Shown here: positions 44,600-55,669 of the stretch, one piece after another
Layout: every line of letters begins with the position of its first letter
How positions within the stretch are numbered: position 1 is the first letter of the stretch
NCBI GenBank assembly: GCA_949126835.1
Contig: OX421499.1
Span: forward strand, 29,240,490-29,304,489
Direction: 5' to 3'
Source: Anisus vortex
Lineage: Eukaryota; Mollusca; Gastropoda; Planorbidae
Length of the DNA: 64,000 nt
Program-made: the position numbers and the translations under genes
The notes under the pieces: model-generated
Told to the model about the DNA's origin: nothing
What the model saw: the letters and a program-made list of their open reading frames with translations, nothing else
Database searches by the model: none

Positions 44600-45509
44600 G
44601 AAATTAAGTTCAATAAAGTTCTGAAATGATATTTGAAACCTCATTCTAAAGTGCCTAAATATTTAGCAGACACTAGGTGGGAGGCACACTCAAAAGCTAC
44701 AGAAGCTATTTTAGAAAATTACAATGATATCACCCATGCACTCGTTTATTTACATTCCGATAATAATACAAAGGGTGATACTAGATTGAGGTCCAGGTCC
44801 AGCAATCTTTTAGATAAGATGGAAGAATTTGAATTCGTGTTTATGCCCCATTTCTGGAATCGAATACTGAGACATTTTTCAAGAGTAAATAAAATTCTTC
44901 AAAGCCCTAATATTTTACTTAGTTGTTGTGCAGATTGATACAGGTCACTTTTGGATATTTTACGTGAAATTAGTGAAGATTTTGATGCACTTGTGCAACA
45001 AGCAAAAAACACGTTGCCATATACTGAATATATAACTGTCAGAAGGATAAGAAGTAAACGGCAAGGGAATTACGAAAATTCATCTGATCCTGGGGATGCC
45101 TTAGACGAACTATCTTCAAGGGATACATTTAGGATTAAATCATTTATTCCTATATCAGATGCACTAGAATCAAATTTAGGAAGAAGAGCTTTTGTTTATG
45201 ATGATGTTTTGAAAATATTTTCCTTTCTTGCCGATCTTACGTCGTACATTATCAAAGACAGAACTTCAAAGAAGTGTTGAGCTGAATACCCAGAAGATGT
45301 CAACCAAAATCTTACTGAAGAAATATTTAATTTCCACACGTATGTGAAACAAACACATGAGCCTTCAAAAAAGTCCACATTGTCGCATACAGACTTGTAT
45401 CAAATAATATTCAAAGAAAATATTCAAGTGCCCTTCCCCAATGTGGAATCAATCTTATCTTACGGCTGTTTCACAGTTTCATTTTCAAGACTTAAAACTA
45501 ATCAAAAAT

Positions 45510-45510
<1 letters not shown>
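44600..45510 (+). pseudogene. hAT transposase, zinc-finger-MYM type, with in-frame TGA codons
   Basis: One frame carries PKYLADTRWEAHSKATEAIL, LLDKMEEFEFVFMPHFWNRI and SRVNKILQSPNILL, then TGA (44936-44938). The same frame continues SLLDILREISEDFDALVQQA and YTEYITVRRIRSKRQ to TGA (45278-45280), then AEYPEDVNQNLTEEIFNFHT, VPFPNVESILSYGCFTVSFS and RLKTNQKS. The RW motif, the central helical region and the start of hATC are recognisable. There is no frameshift over 900 bases, only two TGA stops. The front (BED/TTF finger, first catalytic D) is missing, and the end runs into a (TA)n tract. Confidence 0.78.
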
Positions 45511-45566
<56 letters not shown>

Positions 45567-45575
45567 TATATTTAT
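45509..45575. repeat. (TA)n microsatellite
   Basis: About 25 TA units run from about 45511, followed by TATTTATA variants, right where the hAT coding end breaks off. Confidence 0.95.
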
Positions 45576-45690
45576 ATTTATATATATGCATGCCTATAAT
45601 AATATCGTGTGTTTGTTATTTGCTTTATTTCAATCAAACTAATTTCTGATCAGAATTACGATTATTGACTTATTTATTGATTTGATAATT

Positions 45691-48600
45691 CAAAAGTACC
45701 AGGTGACCGATCATTCGATCGGTAATAAAGAGCATTCGATTGTACCATAAAATAATGTGTATGTAAAACAACAGTGCATACATTTTAAAAATATGTCTAT
45801 ACCAGATCAAAAAATTGTACTTGTCTTTTTCTTTTTTCTACTATGAATAACATGGGCTTTAAATTCTAACAGTCGAAGCAGATTTTTTTTTTTTGCAAGT
45901 CTAATATCTAGATTTTGCCCGATAACCCCCCCCCCCCTTTTTTTTTTTAAATGAAAAAAATAAAACAGCTTTATCTCATTTTACCCCCCCCCCCCCCAAT
46001 AAAAAAAAACAACAAAAAAAAAACAAAAAACATGTAGGCTAGAGTTGTCAGTTTTAAATGCAACAGAAATATATGTCATTTATGTCATGTTATGTATTTA
46101 AAAGACTGAAAATGAAAAATTTAAATTTAAAATATCGTGAATTACGTTACAATTTTTAGTTCTTCTACCCCTTCCCCTACTTTAACTACTGTCAAACTTT
46201 CTAGTGACCCCTCTAATAAAATTATGTCAATTTTTTTAACTCCCTCCCTCACCCTATTCAAGCTTACAATGAGTTACGGCCGGCAAATATGTTTGATATA
46301 AATTAAAAAGATCTACGAATAGATGTAATACATTTTTACTAGTTTACCAGATTTCATATTGACATAGTATAATATTTCTTACTTGGGCACATATATAAAT
46401 CATAAGTATAGTTTGTAAATCACTTGTAAAAAATATTGTATACAAAAGTATTTATTTATTACAAGCTACATTGCCCGGCGTTGCCCGGGTGAAAAAAAAA
46501 CAGGATTGTATTACTGTATTAGGTGCAGATAAAATTTTTATAATCTACAATTAAAAGAAAGCTATAAATCTAATGTTTAAATTATTTTTTTTTACTGAAG
46601 ACCTAATTAGGAAAGTAATTTAAAATAAATATTTTAATCGGGTAACAAGAAAACCATAAAAACGAAGTTTTCATTATACTCCCTTTATTTGCAAACTAAG
46701 TTTACCATCATGTAATTAAATAATTGATTGACTACTGCAAATGAAACGTAAAGAAAAATATCTGTGTCGCAAATCTCAAATATATCTCCTTACTCCGTAT
46801 GAATTGTTCTAAAAATAATCTTAGCGCATAATTTATTTTTCTATCTTTGCGCCGAAAAACTAAAAAAAAGTTGCACAGGCATTTTTAAAGTGAAACCAAC
46901 ATTTTTCTTATACTTTCCTTTTAAGAAATGAATATTGTCATAAGTGTAGTATTATTAAGTTGTTTTAACTGAAAATTTGATAGGATGTATTGTTAGGCGC
47001 TACAAGTCTGCTGTCCGAATTTCAGCTTGATCGGACCACGGGAAGTGGTCGAAAAATCGAATTTTGCACCATTGAAGACAGACAGACAGAAAATGCAACT
47101 TAAAATAAAGGGAGTAAAAAAATAGGGAAGTATTTTTAATTAACGAAAATCTAAATTGCCCGTAGATTTACAATGTCTTTTGTTTTTAAAAGTTTGAAAA
47201 AAAATGTAGAAAAAAAGGTATAGTCTAACTGGAGAATCGAACCCGGGTCGCCCGTACAGCAGTCCTCACGTTAACAACTTAGCTAGAGAAGACTTGTTAG
47301 ATGTGAAAAGCTTCTAGACAGTATATAGGGCTAGGCCTAAATAAGTCAGTGACACAAACTCACAAATTGACCAATGGGGATCCGTGGAAACACAAACACA
47401 ATATTTTTATATATATATAGATTTTCAATGTTTTCAATGTATTAGTACAAACATTGTTTGACAAAAAAGTATAAATATATAGTTTGGTGTTAACATTATC
47501 TAATTTCCTCCATGTGTGTTACTATTTAAAATTAACTATCGCGGCAAAATATAATTTTGATTAATTAAAACAATGGTATAATAAACATTTTAACAAAATT
47601 GCTTACATTTTGAGCATTAAACTTAAATAATAATTGAAGGTGAAATTTTGTTATTCATTGCAAAGACTGCAAATGAAAAATGTATAATATATATATATAG
47701 GCTACATTAGTTGATTTGTTTAATTCCTCCCCTCCCCCCCCCCCCCCCCCCCGCCCCTCAATAAAACTAACAGTAGGCTATATTACACTTCTGACTATTG
47801 TTGTAAGAAAAATACGAATAAACTGAATACAGCTTTTCTAGTTTACCAGATTTCGAATTGACAATGTTAACATATTCTAATATATCTTACTTTGGTAGGC
47901 CTTTATAAGCAAATCATACATATTTTTAATGGAACATTCGTAAACATATGCATTGAGTTTAAAAAAAGTGGATACTAATACAGTGTATATTGTTTACAGT
48001 GTAGAGTATACTGCTACATTGTATACTATTTACAGCGTTGTGTATACTGCTGCAGTGAACACTATATACAGTGTAGTGTAATCTGCTACAGTGTACACTA
48101 TATACAGCTATTCATTGTTTAAACACAAAAATGTTTTAGATGTGTTTTTTGAAACTTCATCTAATTCTGTTATTATTTAAACGGCAAACTATTATCTGAA
48201 TATTAATTAATACGTAAATATGTATTTGTTTTTCTTTTTTTTTTTTAATTTAATCTAAAATATATTGAAGTTTAATCTAAATTATTATTTTCGACGTGTT
48301 TTTTTTTCCAAACAATATTTGCTAAAAAAAAGTAAAATATATATTTTGGTGAAACCTAAATCTAATTCTGTTATTACTTTAACGTAAAACTATTATCTCA
48401 CTAGTAATTAATACGTAATGGAAAACATTTCCAACATGGTTATAAAGATTCCATTTATCTTTTCCTCATATAATTTTTAAGCTGCTATTTTCTTTTATTT
48501 AATCAAAAATACATTGAATATTTTATAATCTAAATAGGCCTAGTAAGCCTCGAGGGCCGCATACTAATATTTGTCAACCCACTGGCTGTAGTTTGCACAC

Positions 48601-48990
48601 CCCTGCATTACATAAATTACACTTAGTCTTGTTTTAAATTATATCAACCATCGGTGCGCAAAAGTAGTCTAAACAAGAAAACTTCTTTCTGCTGTAGTAA
48701 GCCTACGGGTATTCCCGAAACGTCATAATTGCGACGCAACAAAACACCACTATTGAAAGCCGCAATACACGTGGGTCGAGGAACGGCATGTTTTCACGGC
48801 CAAAATCAATTATCTACGATAAATCTAAAGGGTATTTTTGTCTAACGTTCATTTCCGATTTTTATTTGTGGGGCCGAAAAGCTGTAGATTTTTTTTCAGA
48901 TGAAACAAGTCGTGCATTAAAACATGAAGAAAATTGTTAGAGCGCTTTTGAAGAAAATTTCCAGACATACATACATACATACATACATAC
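45691..48990 (+). repeat. Palindrome left arm
   Basis: The tip has a hairpin, CCGATC-ATTC-GATCGG. It is followed by pure C runs (about 45927, 45984, 47738), AT-rich unique sequence, TGTATACT-type tandem units (about 47985-48115), and a segment with GAGGGCCGCATACTA and GTTTGCACACCCCTGC at about 48550-48610. It is interrupted at 46455-47430. Confidence 0.85.
46455..47430 (-). mobile_element. 1-kb insertion in the left arm only, with a tRNA-like segment
   Basis: The insertion begins CTACATTGCCCGGCGTTGCC and ends in a TATATATATAGA run, with no counterpart in the right arm. On the minus strand 47295-47225 contains AGCTAAGTTGTTAACG (A-box-like) and CCCGGGTTCGATTCTCC (B-box-like), so at least one end looks tRNA-derived. 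A run GACAGACAGACAG lies at about 47082. I do not recognise the family. Confidence 0.6.
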
Positions 48991-49031
48991 ATCCTATACT
49001 ATAATACGAGCAAAAATTGTATGTATGTATG

Positions 49032-50999
49032 TATATATATATATGTATGTATGTATGTCTGGAAATTTTCTTCAAAAGCGCTCTAACGTTTATCTTCATG
49101 TTTTAATGCACGACTTGTTTCACCTAAAAAAAAATCTACAGCTTTTCGGCCTCACAATTAAAAATCGGAACCGAACGTTAGACAAAAATACCCATTAGAT
49201 TTATCGTAGATAATTGATTTTGGCCGTGAAAACATGCCATTTCTCGACCCTCGTGTTGTGCGGCTTTCAAGAGCGGTGTTTTGTTGCGTCGCAGATATTA
49301 TGACGTTTCGGAAATACCCGTACAGCAACAGAAAGAGGTTTAATTTATTGTTTAGACTACTGTTGCGCACCGGCATCGATAACAGATATAATTTAAAGCA
49401 AGACTAAGTGTAATTTATGTAATGCAGGGGTGTGCAAACTACAGCCAGTGGATGACAAATAATAGTATGCGGCCCTCGAGGCTTATTTAGATTATAATGT
49501 TTTCAATGTATTTTAGATTAAACTTCAATATATTTTAGACTAATACAAATAAAATATTTACGTTTTAATTAATAGTGAGATAATAGTTTGCCGTTTAAAT
49601 AATAACAAGATTAGATAAAGTTTCACCAAACTACACCATATATAGTGTGCACTGTAGCAGTATACACTTCACCGTTTGTAGTATACAATGTAGTAGTATA
49701 CTGTACACTATAAATAGTATACACTGTATTAGTATCCACTTTTTTTTATTCAATACAAATGTTTACGAATGTTTCATTAAAATATGTATGATTTGCTTAT
49801 ATAGGCCAAACAAATTAAGATATATTAGAATATGTTAACATTGTCAATTCGAAATCTGGTAAACTAGAAAAGATGTATTCAATTTATTCGTAATGTCCTC
49901 ATAACAATAGTCAGAAGTGTAATGTACTGTTAGTTTTATTGAGGGGGGGGGGGTGCAAGGGGGGGGGGAATTAAACAAATCATCTAACGTAGCCTATATT
50001 ATAATCTTTTCATTTGCAGTCCTTTCAATGAATAACATAATTTCAACTTTAATTATTTAGTATTTAACTAGTGTAATGCTAAAAATTTAAACAATTTTTT
50101 AAAATGTTTATTATAGGCCTACCATTGTTTTAATTAATCGACATTCTATTTTGCCGCGATAGTTTATTTAAATAGTAACACACATGGAGGATATTAAAAA
50201 AAGTTTACACCAAACTATATATTTTTACTTTTTCGTCAAACAATGTTTGGAATAATACATTGAGAACAAGTAAGAAATTACTATTAGACTATGTTAAGAA
50301 TTCAATATGAAATCTGGTAAACTAGAAAAAATGTATTACATTTATTCGTTCACCTTTTTAATTTATATCAAATTAACTTGTCGGCCGTAACTCATTGTTA
50401 GCTTGAATGGGGTGAGGGAGGGAGGGGTCACTAGAAAGTTTGACAGTTAGTTGTTAAATTAGGGGAAAGGGTAGAAGAACTAAAAATTGTAACGTATTCA
50501 CGATATATTAAATTTAAACTTTTCATTTTCAGTCTTTTAAATACATAACATAATGACATAAATGACATATATTTCTGTTGGATTTAAAACTGACAACTCT
50601 AGGCGACATGGTTTTTTTAGGGTTCTAAATAAGATTAAGCTGTTTTTTTTTTGTTTTTTTTTATTTATTTTTTTTTTGTTTAGGGGGGGGGGGAGGTTAT
50701 TGGGCAAAATTTAGATTTTAGACTGCACAAATAAAAATCTGCTTCGGGGGGGGGGGGGGGTTATCGGGCAAAATCTAGATATTAGACTGCACAAATAAAA
50801 ATCTGCTTCGACTGTTCGAATTTAAAGCCCATGTTATTCATAATAGAAAAAGGAAAAAGACAAATATAATTTATAGGTCTGGTAAAGACGTATTTTTTAA
50901 ATTTATGCACTGTTGTTTTACATACACATTATGTTATGGTACAAGCGCCTGCTCTTTATTACCGATCGAATGATCGGTCACCTGGTACTATATATATAT
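49032..50999 (-). repeat. Palindrome right arm
   Basis: This is the reverse complement of the left arm without the 1-kb insertion. It carries G runs (about 49945, 49964, 50684, 50744) where the left arm has C runs, and a tandem duplication at 50680-50820. Confidence 0.85.
50684..50820. repeat. Tandem duplication with poly-G
   Basis: A unit of about 70 bases made of a G run, then TTATNGGGCAAAAT, TAGACTGCACAAATAAAAAT and CTGCTTCG, occurs twice (about 50684-50747 and 50744-50812). The left arm has one copy. Confidence 0.85.
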
Positions 51000-51892
51000 A
51001 CATACAATTTTTGCTCGTATTATAGTATAGGATTAATCGTTTTTATTTTCACTTTCTTACAATTTAAATGTGACTTCCGGTTATAGATTTTAAAATATTT
51101 ACACTTTTTTTTCTCGATGAAAATTTAAGGGATTGAGATTTGCTTCTGCGCTATGATACAGCTATATTGTATTGTGTTATTTATATGTAGAAGTGGATAA
51201 AGTTTTTATAAAATTAAATATAACCAAAAGAAAAAACTGTTACGAAAGTTATCCATAAAAATATTTACGTGATTAAAACACTGATTTTTAACAAAGTGTA
51301 TCTTTTGTATCGCTTAAATAATATGGTCAATATTCCATATTGGCATCGATTATTTCGTCGTTCTCTCGTAAACACAATATGATTAACATAGTGACATTTA
51401 TATTCGAGTACATTAAGACTAATTCGCTCTTATATTAAGGGGATGGTATATTGCGGTTACCTGAAATTACAATCTTGCTTGGCGGGAATTTCCGAAATTC
51501 TAAATTTTGAAATTGAATGTCTTCTTGGACGTTGTGATGGTTACGGTATATTGATGTATGTCGTAAGGATAGGCGTGCCCCTAACCGAGTTCGCAGGAGA
51601 ACTACTGTTGAGGCACTTTATTCTACAATGAATACAATATCAATAAGAATACAATATAAAATATGAAATAAAAAAATAGATAAAGACCCATAGCATAAGC
51701 TATGCATGGTATAGTATGGTATATGATTTTGAATGTTCGTTTTTACCATTGCAGACTAACTAGAAAGTTGCTCATGAATGACGCTTAATTGTGCTTTGTT
51801 TTGCCGTTGGTATTAACGAGAATGCGTTCATTGGAAGTCTTAGATTCGCACTTGGGGTTCACTGGCACGTGCGAAAGTATCTGCATTTACAA

Positions 51893-51973
51893 TTTCGTAT
51901 CGACGAGGAGAAAACCAAAACGGGATACAGAGTTTGTTCGCCGTCGATACGACGTGTTCCGCCTGCTGGGATT
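51893..51973. mobile_element. Mini palindromic MITE, copy 1
   Basis: CGTATCGACG and CGTCGATACG are inverted repeats. The right end, ACGTGTTCCGCCTGCTGGGA, resembles the CCCAGCGGG-type ends at 52014 and 52480. The flanking duplicated sequence at 52222-52345 shows the empty form. Confidence 0.6.
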
Positions 51974-52013
51974 GTAAATGTGGAGAAATGCTGTTGCTGT
52001 AGTGTTGATGACC

Positions 52014-52112
52014 CAGCGGGCACACCACGTCGTAACGACGTGGAAAAAACGTGGAAACCATGGAATCCAAATTTTCCCCCGTCAATACCACGTGGTGTAC
52101 CCGCTGGGGTAC
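52014..52112. mobile_element. Mini palindromic MITE, copy 2
   Basis: CCAGCGGGCACACCACGTCG on the left and CCACGTGGTGTACCCGCTGG on the right are near-perfect inverted ends of an approximately 100-bp element. The inside is short and non-coding. Confidence 0.75.
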
Positions 52113-52475
52113 CCCGGCATACTCATTAGCATGTGTTGCTTAGCTACTAGCAGTACACTTGTTCTTGTTGATAGTTAATGAATCAAAGACTGCTGATGGA
52201 GTTAATGATTGTTTTACTGTGCGAGAATGCCTTCATGTTCACATTTGGGGCTCATTGGCACATGCGAAAATATCTACGTTTACATCGTAAGCATTATATG
52301 TAAATGTTGAGAAATGCTGTTGCCCTAGTGTTGACGTACCCTACAAGACTGATGGTAATGCTCGTTTTTACCATTGCACTTACTGGTGCTGATATGTTTT
52401 TTTATACACGAGAATGAAACTGGCGGATTTAAGTAAGAAAGAGAAGAACAAATTAAAGGTCTACTAGCGACATTC

Positions 52476-52560
52476 CCAGCGGTACACCACGTCGAAAATT
52501 GTGGTTTCCATGTGTTTTTTCCCCATATGGTCTACATACGACCTGGTGTGCCCAATGGGT
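52476..52560. mobile_element. Mini palindromic MITE, copy 3
   Basis: CCCAGCGGTACACCACGTCG at the left and ACGACCTGGTGTGCCCAATG at the right are the same ends as copy 2, more diverged. Confidence 0.7.
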
Positions 52561-52579
52561 AATTAATGACCCGTGTGGA

Positions 52580-52715
52580 GTAGTTAGTCCTCCCATCGGG
52601 CGCCTCCCCAGGTGGCGGATCGGGGAACACCCGCCATACTTTCACATTGTATGGAGGGTACCGGGGAAATAAAATACTTGGGGCGGAACAAAAGACATCA
52701 GCCGCGACTGTGACC
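52580..52715 (+). repeat. RTE-type LINE 5' leader fragment
   Basis: The reverse complement matches the leader of the RTE element at about 2750-2850: TATTTTATTTCCCCGGTACC against TATTTGATTTCCCCGGTACT, and GATCCGCCACCTGGGGAGG against AATCCGCCACTTGGGGAGG. Only the leader is here; no coding part follows. Orientation is opposite to the 1-2.9 kb copy. Confidence 0.65.
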
Positions 52716-54307
52716 ACATATGCTTTTAAATAAAACTCCCAACCGATCCAGGTTCATAATAGTTCGGCCTAATATGAAGCGAACTGGCGAAATCCAAATA
52801 GAAGCTGGTGCGCAATCTTGCCAAAAAATAATGACCATAAAGTGAACCAGACTCTTGACAGACGAAAGAAGACTGAGAAGATACGGGCCTTATAATAAAA
52901 GTGTAGGCATACCATAGGTTGCCTGCAACACATCCTAATCCTATGAATACAAATTCAATCATTATCACCATTATAATTATACATTGCCAGTCGAGGACTA
53001 AACATTACATGCCACACGGAAACAGGGCAAGAGGCTGACCGAATGTACCACCTGGATAAGATGTCATGATGTCAGTAGGGTAGTCCCATTTGAGTGCTGA
53101 GATCTAGGTCAAACAAATATTTATTTAATTATTTAATTGTTGATGAGTTCTGGCTCTTACGAAGTTCGACTACTTTATGACAGATAACTAGACGTATACT
53201 TATAGCTTATAGCACTAAACATAGATCAAAAACATATAGACTTTATGATTCACTTTAGTTATAACTACTGGCGTGCCTATGCTGAATTTTATTCATAAAA
53301 ATAAACATGTCGCATCAAATCATTCAAGCTGAGTGCATATATTATTCCAATTAAAAATAGTAAGAGAATGTAGGCCTACAAAAACATGGGCATAAGCGTA
53401 AGCCAAGAGTCAATCGTCTATACGTTCTAAAGAGCCGTTGCATAAGGCCACACACATTTGCACCATGATTCCCTGTGGTGTATTATAGGCCTAAGTAACA
53501 CGTGCACATTTCCAACAATAAATTACATAAGAGTAAAATAAAATCTACATATAATAAACTAATTTCCAGGTTATTGGTAGTGGCGGGTGGTGATAGGGTT
53601 AAAAAAGAGAGGGTAGGGTGGAGAATGTGGTAGGCCTAGGCTATAGTATAGTCCTACAGTTGAGGAAATGTTTTATTTTCAAACACATTATAATGAGTTT
53701 TAAGCCTTAAAATAGTTTTCTCTATACCCCTCAGCCCCTGTCGTGGCTCCGCCACTGAGTGTAGAAACCCTAAATATGTGTAAATATTTTAACCTCTAAA
53801 TTTATCTTCTGTTTTGTCGCGAGTTTTATAGTAATGACTTTTCTTAGTTTTTAGTTGTGAATTATTTATTTTTTTGTGAAAAAAAATGTGAGAACCCTGT
53901 ATAGACCTTTTTACTCCGACCTCGGATAAGGGGCGTAACTCACTGAGATATATCTATAGAAAATCTTTACTTTTTTACTCGCTGGGGGCAGAATAATTTT
54001 TCATTCTTCTTTCCACTTAGTATTTTCATTTTACTAAAGGCGTAGTTTTTTTAAAATGTTATTATAGTTGTATTTTAGTTATATACCATAAAAACACCTG
54101 CAAACCTTAAACTAAGAACCTAGGAGTGAAATAGTTAAAAAATAACGTTTAGTGCTTCTGTTTTTTTAAAGAAAAACATTTATTAGACCTGGACTCTATG
54201 CTTTGGACCTTAATATTATGGTCGATTTTATCATCATTACTTTTTGTTCGAGTTTCTTCAATGTTAAAAAAAAAGATAACGTTCAGAACTAGTTCTGTAT
54301 CGAAAAA
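52716..54307. other. AT-rich, no gene seen
   Basis: There are short frames only. CCTGTCGTGGCTCCGCCACTG near 53739 is the inverted form of a CAGTGGCG-type hAT end. Three TAGGCCTA octamers lie at 53372, 53487 and 53631. Confidence 0.35.
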
Positions 54308-54351
54308 TACTGTAGTATACATTACATTAGTCTCATTCACTCTAGTATACA
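54308..54351 (+). repeat. 30-bp satellite, isolated leftmost unit
   Basis: GTAGTATACATTACATTAGT and CTCATTCACT form one monomer plus the start of the next. It is split from the main array by the MITE at 54352-54655; AGTATACA (54344-54351) is that MITE's target duplication. Confidence 0.85.
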
Positions 54352-54655
54352 CAGGACCGGCTCTATGGTTTTTGAAGCCCTAGGCGAAAACCAATTATGC
54401 GCCCTCATTAAGCCTTCGGCGGGGAGAAACTGAGTAGTGTTAGGGCATACTTTCCTATTTTCTAAGACAACTTAAAACCTTTCGCCTTTCATTACGTAGT
54501 AAAATTCGTCTGCCTATGCTCGTGTCGCGCAGAAAATTTAGTTTAGTTTGTATTTTTAAATCCCCAAATTTGGAAAAAAATCCTCAATTGTGCGCCCCTA
54601 AAATGTTGCGCCCTAAGCAGCCGCCTAGGTTGCCTGTATGGACGAGTCGGCCCTG
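54352..54655. mobile_element. hAT MITE, 304 bp, with perfect 8-bp target duplication
   Basis: The left end CAGGACCGGCTC and the right end GAGTCGGCCCTG are inverted repeats. AGTATACA directly flanks both sides (54344-54351 and 54656-54663). The inside is non-coding, with GCGCCC-rich blocks. The insertion is inside the 30-bp satellite. Confidence 0.88.
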
Positions 54656-55669
54656 AGTATACATTACATTAGTCTCATTCACTGTAGTATATATTACATT
54701 AGTCTTATTCACTGTAGTATACATTACATTAGTCTCATTCACTGTAGTATACATTACAGTAGTCTCACTCACTGTAGTATACATTACATGAGTCTCATTT
54801 ACTGTAGTATACATTACATTAGTCTCATTCACTGTAGTATACATTACATTAGTCTCATTTACTGTAGTATACATTACATTAGTCTCATTCACTGTAGTAT
54901 ACATTTCATTAGTCTCATTCACTGTATTATACATTACCGCTCATTCAATGTAGTACACATTACGTTTTATGCACTGTAGTATACATTACATTAGTCTCAT
55001 TCACTGTAGTATATATTACATTAGTCTTATTCACTGTAGTATACATTACATTAGTCTCATTCACTGTAGTATACATTACAGTAGTCTCACTCACTGTAGT
55101 ATACATTACATGAGTCTCATTTACTGTAGTATACATTACATTAGTCTCATTCACTGTAGTATACATTACATTAGTCTCATTTACTGTAGTATACATTACA
55201 TTAGTCTCATTCACTGTAGTATACATTTCATTAGTCTCATTCACTGTATTATACATTACCGCTCATTCAATGTAGTACACATTACGTTTTATGCACTGTA
55301 GTATACATTACATTAGTCTCATTCACTGTAGTATACATTACAGTAGTCTTATTTACTGTAGTATACATTACATTAGTCTCACTCACTGTAGTATACATTA
55401 CATTAGTCTCATTTACTGTAGTATACATTACATTAGTCTCATTCACTGTAGTATACATTACATTAGTCTCAGTCACTGTAGTATACATTACATTAGTCTC
55501 ATTCACTGTAGTATACATCAAATTAATCTCATTCACTGTATTATACATTACATTAGTCTCATTCACTGTAGTAAACATTACATTAGTCTCATTCACTGTA
55601 GTATACATTAACTTAGTCTCATTCACTGTAGTATAAATTACTTTAGTCTCATTCACTGTAGTATACATT
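54656..55669 (+). repeat. 30-bp satellite array, left block
   Basis: The unit is AGTATACATTACATTAGTCT followed by CATTCACTGT. About 34 units are present. Unit variants in 54656-54977 recur in the same order in 54978-55299, a higher-order repeat of 322 bases. The array breaks at 55670 where a LINE begins. Confidence 0.95.

Larger units (their letters stand above)
45691..50999. mobile_element. Giant imperfect palindrome, about 5.3 kb, axis near 49011
   Basis: The left arm (45691-48990) and right arm (49032-50999) are reverse complements. Paired landmarks from outside in: AGTACCAGGTGACCG/CGGTCACCTGGTACT, GGGCTTTAAATTCTAACAGT/CTGTTCGAATTTAAAGCCC, CACTTAGTCTTGTTTTAAAT/ATTTAAAGCAAGACTAAGTG, AAAATCAATTATCTACGATA/TATCGTAGATAATTGATTTT and GAAAATTTCCAGAC/GTCTGGAAATTTTC. 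The left arm is about 1.3 kb longer, chiefly because of a 1-kb insertion at 46455-47430. No transposase or other protein is visible. Similar ends and arm pieces lie at 31271, 34535 and 38612. Confidence 0.85.
51810..52350. repeat. Direct duplication of about 140 bp, first copy carrying a MITE
   Basis: GAGAATGCGTTCAT...GCACTTGGGGTTCACTGGC at about 51818-51895 plus TGTAAATGTGGAGAAATGCTG at about 51974 is repeated at about 52222-52345 (CACATTTGGGGCTCATTGGC, then TGTAAATGTTGAGAAATGCT). The first copy is split by a small palindromic element at 51893-51973 that the second lacks. Confidence 0.75.

Noticed and set aside
45691..50999. Palindrome as a Helitron
   Set aside because: A hairpin near an end and a nearby CTGG are suggestive, but both tips carry the same hairpin in inverted form, the insertion context is not A-T at the proposed ends, and no Rep/helicase is present.
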